Shown: positions 48,916-59,422 of the stretch, piece after piece
Position numbering within the stretch: the stretch's first letter is position 1
How the letters are laid out: every line of letters begins with the position of its first letter
Assembly (NCBI GenBank): GCA_903839675.1
Contig: CAIMDB010000022.1
Location: forward strand, 124,001 to 188,000
Length of the DNA: 64,000 nt
Origin: an uncultured Sphingomonadales bacterium
GTDB lineage: Bacteria; Pseudomonadota; Alphaproteobacteria; Sphingomonadales; Sphingomonadaceae
Reading direction: 5' to 3'
Translations under genes and position numbers: made by a program
Notes under the pieces: generated by a model
The model's input: only the letters and a program-made list of their open reading frames with translations
Databases searched by the model: none
Told to the model about the DNA's origin: nothing

Positions 48916-50043
48916 ATGGCTTATGACGTCGCCATTATCGGAGCTGGAATTGCCGGAGCGAGCCTTGCGGCCGCGCTGTCTGCGCACATGTCCGTCATTG
49001 TGCTGGAGGCGGAAGATCAGCCCGGATATCACACGACCGGACGCTCAGCAGCTTTCTGGAGCGTGACCTACGGTGGGCCGGTCGTCCAGCCTTTGTCCTC
49101 GGCGTCGGGGCCGTTTCTGGCCCACCCGCCCAAGTCATTTTCTGAAACCGGTTTTCTGTTGCGTCGCGGCGCCCTGATGATCGGGCGGGCGCAGGATGAA
49201 GCCAAGATTGCGAACTTTCTCTCTGCGTTTGAGGGTTCAGGCGTGGCCCTAGAGCGGTTAGTAGCAGACGCTATTCAGGCCCATATGCCCGGCGCGCACG
49301 CAGCGTGGGACCGGGCGGTCTGGGAGCCAAGCACGACGGACATCGATGTTGCGCGGCTCCATGCGGCCTATCTGCGGCAGGCCCGGCAGTCAGGCGCCGT
49401 TCTTGCGACCAGCCAAAAGGTGCAAGGCATTTCCCGCGGTCAGCAGGGCTGGACATTGTCCTGTTCCAGCGGGGAAGTGGTTGCCCATCGGATCATCAAT
49501 GCAGCCGGCGCCTGGGCCGACGATGTCGCGCGGCTTGCAGGCTTGGCGCCTGTTGGCGTGACGCCCTACCGGCGGACGATGGTCCAGCTTGAGGTTGCCG
49601 CACAGGTGCCTGCGAACCTGCCGCTGGTCGTCGATATCAATGAGCAGTTCTACTTTAAGCCAGACGGGCAAAACCGCATATGGTTGAGCCCACATGATGA
49701 AACACCGTCACTGCCCTGCGATGCCGCGCCCGAAGAGATGGATGTCGCTCTGGCCATCGCGCGTTTTGAAGAGGTGATGGACTGGCCGGTTGTCCGTGTT
49801 GAGCGGACATGGGCGGGATTGAGGAACTTTGCACCGGACAGGCTGCCGGTTTTCGGTGCCGATCCGCAAGGCGCGGGCTTTTTCTGGTGCGCCGGTCAGG
49901 GGGGCTTCGGCATCCAGACGGCGCCTGCCATTGCCGACCTACTGGCGGCCGAAATTCTAGGACAACAACCCGGCGCCGAATATAACCGCATCAACCCCGC
50001 CGCCTTTGCGCCGGGTCGTGAAAGCTTAGGATCGCAAACCTAG
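48916..50043 (+). CDS. FAD-dependent amine oxidase, D-arginine dehydrogenase-like
   Basis: A 375-residue flavoprotein of the DAO family. GAGIAGAS (9-16) binds FAD; EAEDQPGYHTTGRSAAFWSVTYGG resembles the N-terminal region of DauA, the D-arginine dehydrogenase, and TWAGLRNFAPDRLPVFG plus GQGGFGIQTAPA close the fold. The oxidation of a D-amino acid is likely; the substrate is inferred. MAYDV at 48916 was chosen at the Rossmann start; MPHRH at 48892 is in frame and possible. It overlaps the end of the YegP gene by four bases, tail to tail. Confidence 0.85.
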   Translation: MAYDVAIIGAGIAGASLAAALSAHMSVIVLEAEDQPGYHTTGRSAAFWSVTYGGPVVQPLSSASGPFLAHPPKSFSETGFLLRRGALMIGRAQDEAKIANFLSAFEGSGVALERLVADAIQAHMPGAHAAWDRAVWEPSTTDIDVARLHAAYLRQARQSGAVLATSQKVQGISRGQQGWTLSCSSGEVVAHRIINAAGAWADDVARLAGLAPVGVTPYRRTMVQLEVAAQVPANLPLVVDINEQFYFKPDGQNRIWLSPHDETPSLPCDAAPEEMDVALAIARFEEVMDWPVVRVERTWAGLRNFAPDRLPVFGADPQGAGFFWCAGQGGFGIQTAPAIADLLAAEILGQQPGAEYNRINPAAFAPGRESLGSQT

Positions 50044-50213
50044 GCTTCGACGATTTCGGCTGAGCCGGAATTCTGCACGTTATCAATGCATTTCAGGCAG
50101 GCGGCCTTGGAACTATAGCCCTCACTTGCCGTGGCGAGGATGTTCCCATTCTGGTGGCGCAGGCGCCAGCGGAACTCCCCCTTGGCGTCTTTGTAGACTT
50201 CGAACGTCATCAT
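50040..50213 (-). CDS. DUF1508 (YegP-like) small protein
   Basis: A 57-residue protein with one DUF1508 unit: FEVYKDAKGEFRWRLRHQNGNILATASEGYSS and AACLKCIDNVQ. YegP of E. coli holds two such units; its function is unknown. The strong GGGGAGAG before the ATG-ATG pair at 50213/50210 decides the start; the longer frame has no ribosome site. It is convergent with the FAD enzyme and lies 32 bases after rnhA on the same strand. Confidence 0.85.
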   Translation of the reverse strand: MMTFEVYKDAKGEFRWRLRHQNGNILATASEGYSSKAACLKCIDNVQNSGSAEIVEA

Positions 50214-50244
50214 CGCTCTCCCCATCCTGATGGTGGTTGAACGA

Positions 50245-50703
50245 TTATGCGCCGCTTTTTGCCGCATTCAAGGCGGCGTCGCTGGCCAGCTTATCGGCGC
50301 GCTCATTGTCCGGGTCGCCATTATGGCCCTTCACCCAGCGCCAATCGATGGTGTGCGGCGCACAGGCTTCGACAAGCTCTTGCCATAGCTCAGCATTTTT
50401 TACGGGCTTCTTGTCAGCGGTGCGCCAACCATTCTTGCGCCAGCCGTGAATCCATTTTGTGATTCCGTCGCGCACATAGACGCTGTCGGTCTCCAAAATG
50501 ACCTGACAGGGGCGCTTTAACGCCTGAAGTCCGCGAATCGCTGCCGTCAATTCCATCCTGTTGTTGGTGGTCAGCGGCTCTCCACCCGACAAATCCCGTT
50601 CGCTGCCATTGGCGGCACGCAGGACGACACCCCAGCCTCCGGGGCCGGGATTGCCTTTGCAGGCGCCGTCGGTCGACATCTTGATACGGGGCAGGTCGGT
50701 CAC
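50245..50703 (-). CDS. rnhA: Ribonuclease HI
   Basis: A 152-residue enzyme that cuts RNA in RNA-DNA hybrids. The four acids are in place: D12 ([11 protein letters not shown]), E51 (NNRMELTAA), D73 ([11 protein letters not shown]) and the late Asp in NERADKLA. The basic handle [21 protein letters not shown] is present. Its start overlaps the thrB stop by four bases, a pairing (thrB-rnhA) usual in alphaproteobacteria. Confidence 0.96.
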   Translation of the reverse strand: MTDLPRIKMSTDGACKGNPGPGGWGVVLRAANGSERDLSGGEPLTTNNRMELTAAIRGLQALKRPCQVILETDSVYVRDGITKWIHGWRKNGWRTADKKPVKNAELWQELVEACAPHTIDWRWVKGHNGDPDNERADKLASDAALNAAKSGA

Positions 50704-51635
50704 TGGGCGGCGTAATGTTCAAGCCGCGTGAGGAAGGCCATCGGGTCCTTGCGCGTCACAAGCGCGTCTGCCGGCGTGTTCAGCCAATCCCATGCCCGGG
50801 TCAGCAGGAAGCGCAGACAGGCCCCGCGTGCGAGGATAGAAAAGGCCGCGCGTTCAGCCTCGGTCCGCCCGAAGCTCTCATCATATCCACTGACAAGCGC
50901 CTCGCCGACGTCTGCCAGATAGGCGTTGTGTGGGTCAAAACTCCACGACACATGCGTCACAGCCAGATCCCAAGCGCGTATTTCGGTGCAGGCGAAGTAG
51001 AAGTCGATGACCGCGCAGACCGTTTCGCCTGCCATCAGGACATTGTCCGGGAAGAGGTCAGCATGGATCACGCTCTTGTCGAGATCGGCAGGCCAGTTAG
51101 CGCTCAAGAACGCGCATTCGTCGGCCACGCGTTGTTTGAGGCCCGGCTGGATCTTGTCCAGATCATCCCCGCAGCGCGCCGCCAGCTCAAGCCAACCGTC
51201 CAGCCCCAGCGTGTTGGAGCGGTTGAGCGTGAAGTCCTTCAGCGCTGCATGCAACTGGCCGAGAGCCCGCCCGGTCGACAAAGCTTGCGCCTGTGTCGGG
51301 TGCGAGACGCTCAGGCCGGGCATGAAGTCCATCATCGCCATCGACTTGCCGTTGTGGCTGATCGTGGCGGCACCTTCCGCCGTCTTCAGAGACGCAGGCA
51401 CGGGGCAGCCCTTGGCTACGAGGTGGTCGATCATCGCCATGAAAAATGGCAGGTCCGCCGTGTCGACCCGCTTTTCATAGACGGTGAAAATGAAGCGGCC
51501 CTTGGTCGTTTCGACCAGATAGTTGCTGTTCTCAACGCCTTCGGCGATGCCCTTGGCGGAAATCAGTTTGCCTGCATCAAATTGCAGGACGAGTTCGGCC
51601 ATCTCCTCAGCCGGGATCTGTGTGTAGACGGCCAT
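50700..51635 (-). CDS. thrB: Homoserine kinase, aminoglycoside phosphotransferase type
   Basis: A 311-residue kinase of the APH fold that phosphorylates homoserine in threonine synthesis. The N-terminal lobe has [25 protein letters not shown]; the catalytic loop is H191-x-D193-x4-N198 ([13 protein letters not shown]), and the metal motif is VIDFYFAC. This alphaproteobacterial form is unrelated to the GHMP-type ThrB of E. coli. It lies five bases after ispH and overlaps rnhA, giving ispH-thrB-rnhA. Confidence 0.94.
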   Translation of the reverse strand: MAVYTQIPAEEMAELVLQFDAGKLISAKGIAEGVENSNYLVETTKGRFIFTVYEKRVDTADLPFFMAMIDHLVAKGCPVPASLKTAEGAATISHNGKSMAMMDFMPGLSVSHPTQAQALSTGRALGQLHAALKDFTLNRSNTLGLDGWLELAARCGDDLDKIQPGLKQRVADECAFLSANWPADLDKSVIHADLFPDNVLMAGETVCAVIDFYFACTEIRAWDLAVTHVSWSFDPHNAYLADVGEALVSGYDESFGRTEAERAAFSILARGACLRFLLTRAWDWLNTPADALVTRKDPMAFLTRLEHYAAQ

Positions 51636-51640
51636 GGCGA

Positions 51641-52588
51641 TTAATCCGCCAGTTCGCGCGGCAGCTTGAAGACCATGTTTTCGGTCGCGGTGGTGACTTC
51701 TTCTTCGACGACGTTGAAACGCTCCCGCAGAGCTGTCACGATTTCGCGCACCAGAATTTCAGGGGCAGAGGCGCCTGCGGTTAACCCGACACGGGTCGCA
51801 TCACCAAGCCAGTCAAAATCGATCTCACGCGCGCGCTGAACGAGCTGGGCGGGCACGCCCATACGCTCGCCGACTTCGGCCAGGCGCAGAGAATTGGAAG
51901 AATTGGGTGCTCCGATCACGATCAGGCGCTCAACCGACTGGCAAATGGCCTTCACGGCGTCCTGCCGGTTGGACGTGGCATAGCAGATATCGTCGCCCCG
52001 GGGACCGGTAATGTCGGGAAAACGCGCCTTGAGCGCGCCAATCACCGCCGCTGTGTCGTCGACCGAAAGGGTGGTCTGCGTTAGAAAACCGAGCGTGGTG
52101 CCATCGAGGTCCGGCAGCTTTGCAACATCCTCAACGGTTTCGACCAAGGTCATGTTTCCGTCAGGCACCTGCCCGAATGTGCCGATGACTTCTGGATGCC
52201 CCGCATGGCCGATGAACAGGATGTGCTTGCCCTGATCAACAAGGCGTTCGACCTGACGGTGAACCTTGGAGACGAGCGGGCAGGTCGCGTCCAGCCATTC
52301 AAGGCCGCGGGCGTCGGCGGTTGCCGGGACAATCTTGGGCACGCCGTGCGCTGAAAAGATGACGGGAACACCGTCGGGAACTTCGTCCAATTCTTCCACA
52401 AAGACGGCGCCTTTGGCCTTCAGGCTTTCGACAACATACTTATTGTGGACGATCTCATGCCGGACATAAACGGGCGCGCCATATTTCTCGATCGACTTTT
52501 CGACGATCACAATGGCGCGGTCGACACCGGCGCAAAAGCCGCGCGGGGCGGCGATCATAAGGGTCAGGGTGGGCTTCGTGTCGCTCAT
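51641..52588 (-). CDS. ispH: 4-Hydroxy-3-methylbut-2-enyl diphosphate reductase
   Basis: A 315-residue iron-sulfur enzyme for the last step of the MEP isoprenoid route. The three cluster cysteines stand in [12 protein letters not shown] (C19), [11 protein letters not shown] and [11 protein letters not shown]; the acid E in TLVETVED and the substrate motifs [11 protein letters not shown] are normal. It heads the ispH-thrB-rnhA group and is divergent from the lipoprotein gene 85 bases away. Confidence 0.97.
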   Translation of the reverse strand: MSDTKPTLTLMIAAPRGFCAGVDRAIVIVEKSIEKYGAPVYVRHEIVHNKYVVESLKAKGAVFVEELDEVPDGVPVIFSAHGVPKIVPATADARGLEWLDATCPLVSKVHRQVERLVDQGKHILFIGHAGHPEVIGTFGQVPDGNMTLVETVEDVAKLPDLDGTTLGFLTQTTLSVDDTAAVIGALKARFPDITGPRGDDICYATSNRQDAVKAICQSVERLIVIGAPNSSNSLRLAEVGERMGVPAQLVQRAREIDFDWLGDATRVGLTAGASAPEILVREIVTALRERFNVVEEEVTTATENMVFKLPRELAD

Positions 52589-52672
52589 CTTATCGCAGCC
52601 CCTACGCGATTGCTTGCAGGCGGGAAAGCGGGTTCCTATACGGGCGGTCCTAATTCTTCGGGGATACCGCCT

Positions 52673-53317
52673 GTGACCTTCCGTAAATCGTTGTTGCTCT
52701 CCGGCCTTGCCGCCGTTTCCCTCGCTGGTTGCGCCAAGGATGGTGACTTCGATTCGAGCGGCGGCATCGCCGTGACCCGGTCTTCCTGCCCTGCTGTGGC
52801 CGTGCCTGTTTACACAGGTGATCTGACGCTGTTCGATCCCGCAACCAGCCGCGATGCGCGCGCGATTGACGTCGTGGCGACGCTCACCAACGTCCGCTCG
52901 ACCTGTGCGGAACAGGGCGAAGACATTGTCACCAATGCAACATTTGACGTCGTTGCCATCCGCCGCGACAGCGCTGGCGCGCGTCGGGTAGAACTGCCTT
53001 ACTTCGTGTCGGTGGTGCAGGGCGGCCGTGCTGTGGTGTCCAAGCGCGTCAACCGTGTCACGATCAACTTCGCCGACGGCCAGACCCGTGCCTCCGGCAA
53101 GGGAACAGCGGCAGGCTTCATCAACCGGGCGGCAGCGACTTTGCCACCCGAAATTCAGGAACGCCTGACGCGCAAGCGCAAGGCGGGGGACATGGATGCA
53201 GCGGTTGATCCGCTTGCCGTTCCCGAAGTTCGCGCAGCGGTGCAGCGGGCAAGCTTTGAGATGCTGATCGGCTTCCAGATGACTGACGCCCAGTTGCAGT
53301 ATAACGCGACCCGCTAA
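52673..53317 (+). CDS. Putative lipoprotein of unknown function
   Basis: A 214-residue protein with the lipobox SLAGC (lipidated Cys at about 20). The mature part starts with a short acidic stretch (DGDFDSSGG), then a beta-rich region ([42 protein letters not shown]) and a charged C-terminus ([13 protein letters not shown]). The two cysteines inside (SSCPA and RSTCAE) could pair. No family name is recognised. The GTG start was chosen because GGGGA lies eight bases upstream and the signal peptide begins there. Its TAA overlaps the MOSC gene start by one base. Confidence 0.8.
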   Translation: MTFRKSLLLSGLAAVSLAGCAKDGDFDSSGGIAVTRSSCPAVAVPVYTGDLTLFDPATSRDARAIDVVATLTNVRSTCAEQGEDIVTNATFDVVAIRRDSAGARRVELPYFVSVVQGGRAVVSKRVNRVTINFADGQTRASGKGTAAGFINRAAATLPPEIQERLTRKRKAGDMDAAVDPLAVPEVRAAVQRASFEMLIGFQMTDAQLQYNATR

Positions 53318-53961
53318 TGACGATCACGATCCGGGCCCTGCTTTCGGGACGGGTCCGGCCCTTTGCGCGCGGCGAAGGCAGCGCAATTTCCAAAGCGCCG
53401 CTTGCGGGCAAGGTTCGTATCACGCGCCTCGGCATCGTCGGTGATGAACAGGCGGACGCCGTCCATCATGGCGGGCCGGATAAGGCCCTGCACCATTATC
53501 CCTTCGAGCATTATGAACGCTGGCGGAGCGGGTCTGCCCACGCCGATCTGCGGGATGCTGGCGCGTTCGGTGAGAACATCTCGTCGCTCGGTCTGGCCGA
53601 AGACGATGTGTGCATCGGCGACAGGTTCCGGTTCGGAACCGTGCTTGTCGAGGTTAGTCAGGCGCGCAAGCCATGCTGGAAGCAGGGCGACCGTCTCGAT
53701 TGGACCCAATTGCCCTCGCTTATGGTCCATGAGGGGCGTTCCGGCTGGTATTACCGCGTCATCGAAGAAGGCGAAGCTGAAGCCGGTGATACGCTGACGC
53801 TCGTCGACAGGACGTTGCGCGAATGGACGGTCCGGCGCGTGTTTGACCTGATCGTCGCGGGCAAGCACAAGAATGACCTTGCCGCTTTCCGGGCGCTCGC
53901 GGAGATGGACGTCCTGTTCGAGGGTTGGCGAAAAATTGCAGCCGACCGTCTGCGCGATTGA
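53317..53961 (+). CDS. MOSC domain protein, YiiM-like
   Basis: A 214-residue MOSC-domain protein. HHGGPDKA (50-57), FGENISS (84-90) and SQARKPCWK with Cys 120 are family motifs; the Cys is expected to bind molybdenum cofactor sulfur or cofactor. YiiM proteins reduce N-hydroxylated substrates such as 6-hydroxylaminopurine; the role here is inferred. TAATG coupling joins it to the lipoprotein gene. The end lies about 40 bases before the glycine riboswitch. Confidence 0.88.
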   Translation: MTITIRALLSGRVRPFARGEGSAISKAPLAGKVRITRLGIVGDEQADAVHHGGPDKALHHYPFEHYERWRSGSAHADLRDAGAFGENISSLGLAEDDVCIGDRFRFGTVLVEVSQARKPCWKQGDRLDWTQLPSLMVHEGRSGWYYRVIEEGEAEAGDTLTLVDRTLREWTVRRVFDLIVAGKHKNDLAAFRALAEMDVLFEGWRKIAADRLRD

Positions 53962-53999
53962 CTCCATGGTCGCGACCGGTCATCTGATGACTGTCGCTG

Positions 54000-54188
54000 A
54001 CAGCGCGGGAGAGAGGTTCGTTTGACGGACCCGCCGAAGGAGCAACCGCCCCGGAATCTCTCAGGCAAAAGGACCGCGTTGACATATGTGACACTCTGGA
54101 AAGAGTTCCAGCGAAAGCTGGAGCCGCCGAAGGGGTAACTCTGGATTTGATCTGGAGGAAAGCTCTCAGGTTCCCGTGACAGAGGGGG
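54000..54188 (+). promoter_or_regulatory. Tandem glycine riboswitch
   Basis: Two aptamers stand in series before gcvT. Aptamer 1 (about 54003-54077) has GGAGAGAGG, CCGCCGAAGGAGCAA and CTCTCAGGCAAAAGGAC; aptamer 2 (about 54092-54186) has CTCTGGAAAGAG, GCCGCCGAAGGGGTAA and CTCTCAGGTTCCCGTGACAG. These are the conserved cores of the glycine riboswitch family. Aptamer 2 ends next to the AGAGGGGG ribosome site of gcvT, so control of translation by glycine is likely; an ON switch is usual for gcv operons. Confidence 0.93.
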
Positions 54189-54192
54189 TCTG

Positions 54193-55386
54193 ATGCATCG
54201 CCAAAAGGCAACGCATCGGTCACTCGAACACGCGGAGCCGACTTTAGTGAGCGACACAAACGAAATCGATATCGATACGCCGGACGCGCCTTTGGCTCTT
54301 CCGCTTGATGCCTGGCACCGCGCCCGCGGGGCCCGCATGGTGCCTTTCGCCGGATATGAGATGCCGATCCAGTATGAAGGCATCATGGCCGAGCATCTGT
54401 GGACGCGCGAGAGCGCGGGCCTGTTTGATGTGTCGCATATGGGCCAGCTCATCCTGTCGGGCGATGGGCTCGACGCCGCGCTCGAACAACTCGTGCCCGG
54501 CGACATCGCCGCGCTAGCCGAGGGCAAGCAGCGCTACTCGCTCTTGCTCGCCGAAGATGGCGGCATCCTTGATGACCTGATGATCACCCGCGCGCCGATG
54601 GGGCTGTACGTCGTCGTCAATGGTGCTGTGAAGTGGGACGACATTGCCCATCTGCGCGAATTCCTGCCCGATGAGATCACCATTTTCCATATGGAGGACC
54701 GCGCGCTGCTGGCGCTGCAAGGCCCCAAGGCGGTCGACGCGCTGAAGCGCATCGTGCCCGGCGTGGACACTTTGTTCTTCATGGAGGCAGGCTCCTTCTT
54801 CTGGGGGCTGGAGCCGCTGTGGATCAGCCGCTCGGGCTATACCGGTGAAGATGGGTTCGAGATTTCGATCCCCGCCGATTTTGCCGCCGAGTTTGCGGAC
54901 CTGCTCTGCAAAGAGCCTGAGGTGAAGCCCATTGGCCTCGGCGCGCGTGATTCGCTGCGGCTGGAGGCCGGCTTGCCGCTTTATGGGCATGACCTTGACC
55001 CCGCGACCGACCCGATTGAGGGCGATCTATCTTTCGCGATCTCCAAGCGTCGCCGGACCGAAGGCGGCTTTCCGGGAAGCGACCGCATCCTGAAGGCTTT
55101 GGCTCATGGCGCGGCCCGCAAACGCGTCGGCCTGTCGGTTGAAGGCAAGATGCCGGTGCGCGAAGGCGCGCTGCTCTTTGCCGGGGCTGATGTCGTCGGC
55201 GAAGTGACGTCGGGCGGCTTTGCGCCAACCGTCAATGCCCCCATCGCCATGGGCTATGTCGCCGCCGCCCACGCCGCGCCCGGCACAAAACTAGAAGCTG
55301 AAGTCCGCGGAAAGCGTTTGCCAGTCACCGTGATGGCGCTTCCCCTCGTTCCCCACCGTTATCATCGCAAAGGAGCTGCCCAATGA
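54193..55386 (+). CDS. gcvT: Glycine cleavage system aminomethyltransferase (T protein)
   Basis: A 397-residue enzyme that moves the methylene group of lipoyl-bound aminomethyl to tetrahydrofolate and frees ammonia. [34 protein letters not shown] and [14 protein letters not shown] are typical. The ATG at 54193 follows AGAGGGGG directly after the riboswitch; a GTG at 54247 gives a more usual length and is also possible. It overlaps gcvH (ATGA) and heads gcvT-gcvH-gcvPA-gcvPB. Confidence 0.95.
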   Translation: MHRQKATHRSLEHAEPTLVSDTNEIDIDTPDAPLALPLDAWHRARGARMVPFAGYEMPIQYEGIMAEHLWTRESAGLFDVSHMGQLILSGDGLDAALEQLVPGDIAALAEGKQRYSLLLAEDGGILDDLMITRAPMGLYVVVNGAVKWDDIAHLREFLPDEITIFHMEDRALLALQGPKAVDALKRIVPGVDTLFFMEAGSFFWGLEPLWISRSGYTGEDGFEISIPADFAAEFADLLCKEPEVKPIGLGARDSLRLEAGLPLYGHDLDPATDPIEGDLSFAISKRRRTEGGFPGSDRILKALAHGAARKRVGLSVEGKMPVREGALLFAGADVVGEVTSGGFAPTVNAPIAMGYVAAAHAAPGTKLEAEVRGKRLPVTVMALPLVPHRYHRKGAAQ

Positions 55387-55754
55387 CCCGTTATTTCACC
55401 GACGAGCATGAATGGATCGACGTTGACGGCAGCAGCGCGACGGTGGGCATCACCGATTATGCGCAGGGCCAGCTCGGCGACATCGTGTTTGTTGAGACAC
55501 CAGAGGCCGGCAAGTCGCTCTCCAAGGGCGGCGATGCGGCCGTGGTGGAATCGGTGAAGGCAGCATCCGACGTCTATGCGCCGGTTTCCGGCACGGTGAC
55601 TGAAGGCAATCCGGCACTCGCCGATGATCCCGCGCTCGTCAATTCGGACCCGGAAGGGAAGGGCTGGTTCTTCAAGCTCACGCTAAGCGACCCGACCGAA
55701 CTCGACGGGCTGATGGACACCGATGCCTACAAGGCGTTCGTCGCGGGGCTCTGA
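55383..55754 (+). CDS. gcvH: Glycine cleavage system H protein
   Basis: A 123-residue lipoyl carrier. The lipoylated lysine is K59 in [25 protein letters not shown] and [20 protein letters not shown] start the protein. It shuttles the aminomethyl group between P, T and L proteins. The start overlaps the gcvT stop, and gcvPA follows 28 bases on. Confidence 0.97.
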   Translation: MTRYFTDEHEWIDVDGSSATVGITDYAQGQLGDIVFVETPEAGKSLSKGGDAAVVESVKAASDVYAPVSGTVTEGNPALADDPALVNSDPEGKGWFFKLTLSDPTELDGLMDTDAYKAFVAGL

Positions 55755-55782
55755 GCCCGACAGCAAACTGGAGATATATCCT

Positions 55783-57141
55783 ATGCGCTACCTCCCCTTG
55801 ACCGATACCGACCGGCACTCAATGCTGGCGACCATCGGCGCCAAATCGATTGACGATCTGTTCGTTGATGTCCCCGCTGAAGCGCGGCTGTCCGGCCCGA
55901 TTGCGGGCCTGCCCAACCATGCAAGCGAAATGGCGGTCGAACGCCATTTCTCCAACCTTGCGCGCAAGAACATGGCGGCGAGCCATCATCCCTTCTTCCT
56001 CGGCGCCGGCGCCTATAAGCACCATGTACCCGCGACAGTCGATCACATCATCCAGCGCGGCGAGTTCCTGACGGCCTATACGCCCTATCAGCCCGAAATC
56101 GCGCAGGGCACGCTCCAGATGCTGTTCGAGTTCCAGACGCAGGTGGCGCGGCTGTTCGGCTGCGATGTGGCGAACGCGTCCATGTATGACGGCTCGACCG
56201 CTTGCTGGGAGGCGATCTCCATGGCGGGCCGTGTGACCAAGCGGAAGAAGGCGGTCCTCTCGTCCGGCCTGCACCCACACTATGTGAGCGTCGCGAAGAC
56301 GATGGCGCATTTCACCGGCGACGCGCTGGACGCCGCGCTGCCGACGCTGGAAGCCGCCACTGACGCTGACCGGCTGCTGGCCGCCATCGACGACGAAACA
56401 AGCTGCGTCGTCGTGCAATATCCCGACATTCTCGGCCGCATCGCGGACTTGAGTGACGTCGCGGCCAAGGCGCATGCGCATGGGGCGCTGCTGATCGCCG
56501 TCGTCACCGAGCCTGTTGCCTTGGGCGCCATCCGCGCACCGGGCGAAATGGGGGCGGACATTGTCGTCGGCGAAGGCCAGTCAATCGGTGTCGGCCTGCA
56601 GTTTGGCGGACCCTATGTCGGGCTGTTCGCCTGTAAGGAAAAGTTCGTCCGCCAGATGCCCGGCCGCCTGTGTGGCGAGACGGTCGATGCGACCGGCAAG
56701 CGCGGCTTTGTGCTGACGCTCTCGACGCGTGAACAGCACATCCGGCGCGAAAAGGCGACATCGAACATCTGCACCAATGCCGGGCTGTGCGCGCTGGCAT
56801 TCAGCGTCCACATGACTTTGCTGGGGGAGCGTGGCCTTCGCGATCTCGCAACGCTCAATCACGCCAACGCCGTGCGGGCGGCGGAGCGGCTGAGCGCGGT
56901 GCCCGGCGTCACGCTGCTGAATGACAGCTTCTTCAACGAATTCACGTTGAAGCTCTCCAAGCCCGCCCGTCCGGTCGTCCATGCGCTGGCCGCACAAGGC
57001 ATCTTGGGCGGCGTCTCGCTCGGGCGCCTCTTCCCCGAGGCGTCGGAACTGGAAAATGGACTGGTCATCGCCGTCACCGAAACCGTGACCGAGGACGATA
57101 TCGAAGCTCTTGCAGCAGCCCTCAAGGAGGCCTTGGCATGA
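55783..57141 (+). CDS. gcvPA: Glycine dehydrogenase (decarboxylating) subunit 1
   Basis: A 452-residue N-terminal half of the P protein in its split form. [18 protein letters not shown] starts it, and [36 protein letters not shown] and [15 protein letters not shown] are conserved. It forms, together with gcvPB, the PLP enzyme that decarboxylates glycine. The start was chosen by CTGGAG nine bases upstream. It overlaps gcvPB by four bases. Confidence 0.96.
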   Translation: MRYLPLTDTDRHSMLATIGAKSIDDLFVDVPAEARLSGPIAGLPNHASEMAVERHFSNLARKNMAASHHPFFLGAGAYKHHVPATVDHIIQRGEFLTAYTPYQPEIAQGTLQMLFEFQTQVARLFGCDVANASMYDGSTACWEAISMAGRVTKRKKAVLSSGLHPHYVSVAKTMAHFTGDALDAALPTLEAATDADRLLAAIDDETSCVVVQYPDILGRIADLSDVAAKAHAHGALLIAVVTEPVALGAIRAPGEMGADIVVGEGQSIGVGLQFGGPYVGLFACKEKFVRQMPGRLCGETVDATGKRGFVLTLSTREQHIRREKATSNICTNAGLCALAFSVHMTLLGERGLRDLATLNHANAVRAAERLSAVPGVTLLNDSFFNEFTLKLSKPARPVVHALAAQGILGGVSLGRLFPEASELENGLVIAVTETVTEDDIEALAAALKEALA

Positions 57142-58706
57142 CGATCAATCAAAGCGGATGGCGCCCCGAAATGGGTGCGAATGCGGACAGCGATGTCGCC
57201 ACCTATACCGGCAACCGCGCGCTGATGCTGGAAGAGGCGCTGATCTTTGAGATTGGCACGACGGACACGACCGGCGTCGATCTCGCGCCTGCGCCTAAGG
57301 TCGCGTCGCGGCTCGGCGGGCTGGAACGCCACACCCCGCTGGGCCTTCCCGGCCTGTCAGAGCCGGAGACGGTGCGCCATTACACGCGCCTCAGCCGTCA
57401 GAATTACGCCATTGACCTCGGCCTGTTCCCGCTCGGCTCATGCACGATGAAGCACAATCCGCGCCTCAATGAGAAGGTCGCGCGGATGGCGGGCTTTGCC
57501 GATGTCCACCCGCTCCAGCCGCAGGAAACGGTGCAGGGCGCGCTGGCCGTCATTCAGGAACTGGCGGTTTGGCTCATCGAGTTGACCGGCATGTACGGCG
57601 TCGCGATGGCCCCCAAGGCGGGCGCGCATGGCGAGCTTTGCGGCATCCTGTGCATCAAGGCGGCACTTGAGGCGCGCGGCGAGGACCGCCCGGTCATCCT
57701 CGTGCCGGAATCGGCCCACGGGACGAACCCTGCGACGGCGGCCTTTGCGGGCTTCCGGGTTGAGAACATTCCCGCGACCGCCGAGGGCCGCGTCGATCTG
57801 GCCGCGCTCAAGGCGCGACTGGGGCCCGATGTGGCGGGCGTGATGATCACCAACCCCAACACCTGCGGCCTGTTTGAGCGCGACATGAAGGCGATTTCTG
57901 ACGCGGTGCATGCGGCGGGCGGCTATGTCTATTGTGACGGCGCGAACTTCAACGCCATCGTGGGTCGCGTCCGCCCGGGAGATCTCGGCATCGATGCGAT
58001 GCATATCAACCTGCACAAGACCTTCTCCACCCCGCATGGCGGCGGCGGTCCCGGCTCGGGGCCAGTTGTGCTGTCAGAAGCCTTGGCGCCATTCGGGCCG
58101 ATCCCTTTCGTCTCGCTGATGAAGGACGGCACCTACAAGCTGGTGGAAGAGGAAAGCACGGGCGAGCTGCATCCCCAGACCTTCGGGCGCATGGCGGCGT
58201 TCCATGGCCAGATGGGCATGTTCACGCGCGCGCTCTCCTACATTCTGAGCCACGGCGCGGATGGCCTGCGTCAGGTGGCGGAGGATGCCGTGCTCAATGC
58301 CAACTATATCTTGCGCAGTTTGGAGGATGTGTTGGAGGCCCCGTTCGCAGCGTCCGGCCCGTGCATGCACGAGGCATTGTTCTCCGACAACGGACTGGCG
58401 GAAGGCTTCTCCACGCTGGATATCGCCAAGGGCCTGATCGACGAGGGCTTCCACCCGATGACGGTCTATTTCCCGCTCGTCGTTCATGGCGCGATGCTGG
58501 TGGAGCCGACCGAGACCGAATCCAAGGCGACGCTTGATCAGTTCATCGGTGCGCTGCGTTCGGTTGCACGACGCGCGCGACAGGGGGATGAAGCGCTGAA
58601 GTCCGCCCCGCACTTCGCGCCGCGACACCGGCTCGATGAAACTTTGGCTGCGCGAAAGCCAGTGCTTGTCTGGAAGGAGGCAGAGCTGGCACAAGCGGCC
58701 GAATGA
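57138..58706 (+). CDS. gcvPB: Glycine dehydrogenase (decarboxylating) subunit 2
   Basis: A 522-residue C-terminal half of the P protein. The PLP lysine is K294 ([14 protein letters not shown]), and [19 protein letters not shown] and [16 protein letters not shown] are standard. It binds PLP and acts on glycine with subunit 1. Its TGA overlaps the ATG of the DUF938 methyltransferase (ATGA), so that gene is made from the same transcript. Confidence 0.97.
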   Translation: MTINQSGWRPEMGANADSDVATYTGNRALMLEEALIFEIGTTDTTGVDLAPAPKVASRLGGLERHTPLGLPGLSEPETVRHYTRLSRQNYAIDLGLFPLGSCTMKHNPRLNEKVARMAGFADVHPLQPQETVQGALAVIQELAVWLIELTGMYGVAMAPKAGAHGELCGILCIKAALEARGEDRPVILVPESAHGTNPATAAFAGFRVENIPATAEGRVDLAALKARLGPDVAGVMITNPNTCGLFERDMKAISDAVHAAGGYVYCDGANFNAIVGRVRPGDLGIDAMHINLHKTFSTPHGGGGPGSGPVVLSEALAPFGPIPFVSLMKDGTYKLVEEESTGELHPQTFGRMAAFHGQMGMFTRALSYILSHGADGLRQVAEDAVLNANYILRSLEDVLEAPFAASGPCMHEALFSDNGLAEGFSTLDIAKGLIDEGFHPMTVYFPLVVHGAMLVEPTETESKATLDQFIGALRSVARRARQGDEALKSAPHFAPRHRLDETLAARKPVLVWKEAELAQAAE

Positions 58707-59338
58707 CAACACCACAGCCATTCATCATCGACGCAGGGGAGGTGGAGAAACGCCACGCCCCTGCCACCGTCCGCAACCGCGACGCCATTGCCGCGGTGCT
58801 TGAGACGGTTCTCCCGCCGACAGGCACAGTGCTGGAGGTTGCAAGCGGGACCGGGGAGCACGTTGTCCATTTCGCACAACGCTTCCCGCAGCTTGTCTGG
58901 CAGCCGACTGATTACTCGGACCTCTCGCTGCCATCCATCGCCGCTTGGGTGGCGGAAGCCGGGGTCACGAATGTGCAGCCCGCTGTTCAACTGGATGCCT
59001 GCCTGCCGGACTGGTCTGTCCCGCAAGCGGACGCCATTCTGTGCATCAACATGATCCATATTGCGCCATGGGCGGCGACCATCGGCCTGATGGCAGGCGC
59101 CGGGCGTTTGCTGCGGGCGGGCGCTCCGCTCTACCTCTACGGGCCCTATCTGCGCGACGGGGTGGAAACGGCAGCCAGCAATCTGGCCTTTGACCAGTCC
59201 TTGAAGGAGCGCGACCCTGACTGGGGCCTGCGTGATTTGTCCGATGTCATTGCGCTCGCAGCCGAGCATGGTCTGCACATCGACCAAGTGATTGAGATGC
59301 CTGCTAACAACCTGTCCGTCATCTTCCGGAAGGGCTGA
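58703..59338 (+). CDS. DUF938 SAM-dependent methyltransferase-like protein
   Basis: A 211-residue Rossmann-fold methyltransferase-like protein of the DUF938 family. VLEVASGTGEHVVHFAQRFP (about 43-62) is the SAM motif I, WQPTDYSD follows, and CINMIHIAPWAAT is the motif II-like core. Substrate unknown. It is the last gene of the riboswitch-controlled gcv operon by overlap with gcvPB. A link with one-carbon use is possible but not shown. Confidence 0.88.
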   Translation: MTTPQPFIIDAGEVEKRHAPATVRNRDAIAAVLETVLPPTGTVLEVASGTGEHVVHFAQRFPQLVWQPTDYSDLSLPSIAAWVAEAGVTNVQPAVQLDACLPDWSVPQADAILCINMIHIAPWAATIGLMAGAGRLLRAGAPLYLYGPYLRDGVETAASNLAFDQSLKERDPDWGLRDLSDVIALAAEHGLHIDQVIEMPANNLSVIFRKG

Positions 59339-59422
59339 CGCAATTGGCAGCTTTACGTTTGTGTCTGGGGCCGCATAACTCTCCACGATAAATAGAATCA
59401 TGATGAGAGAGGGTTTCCCCGC

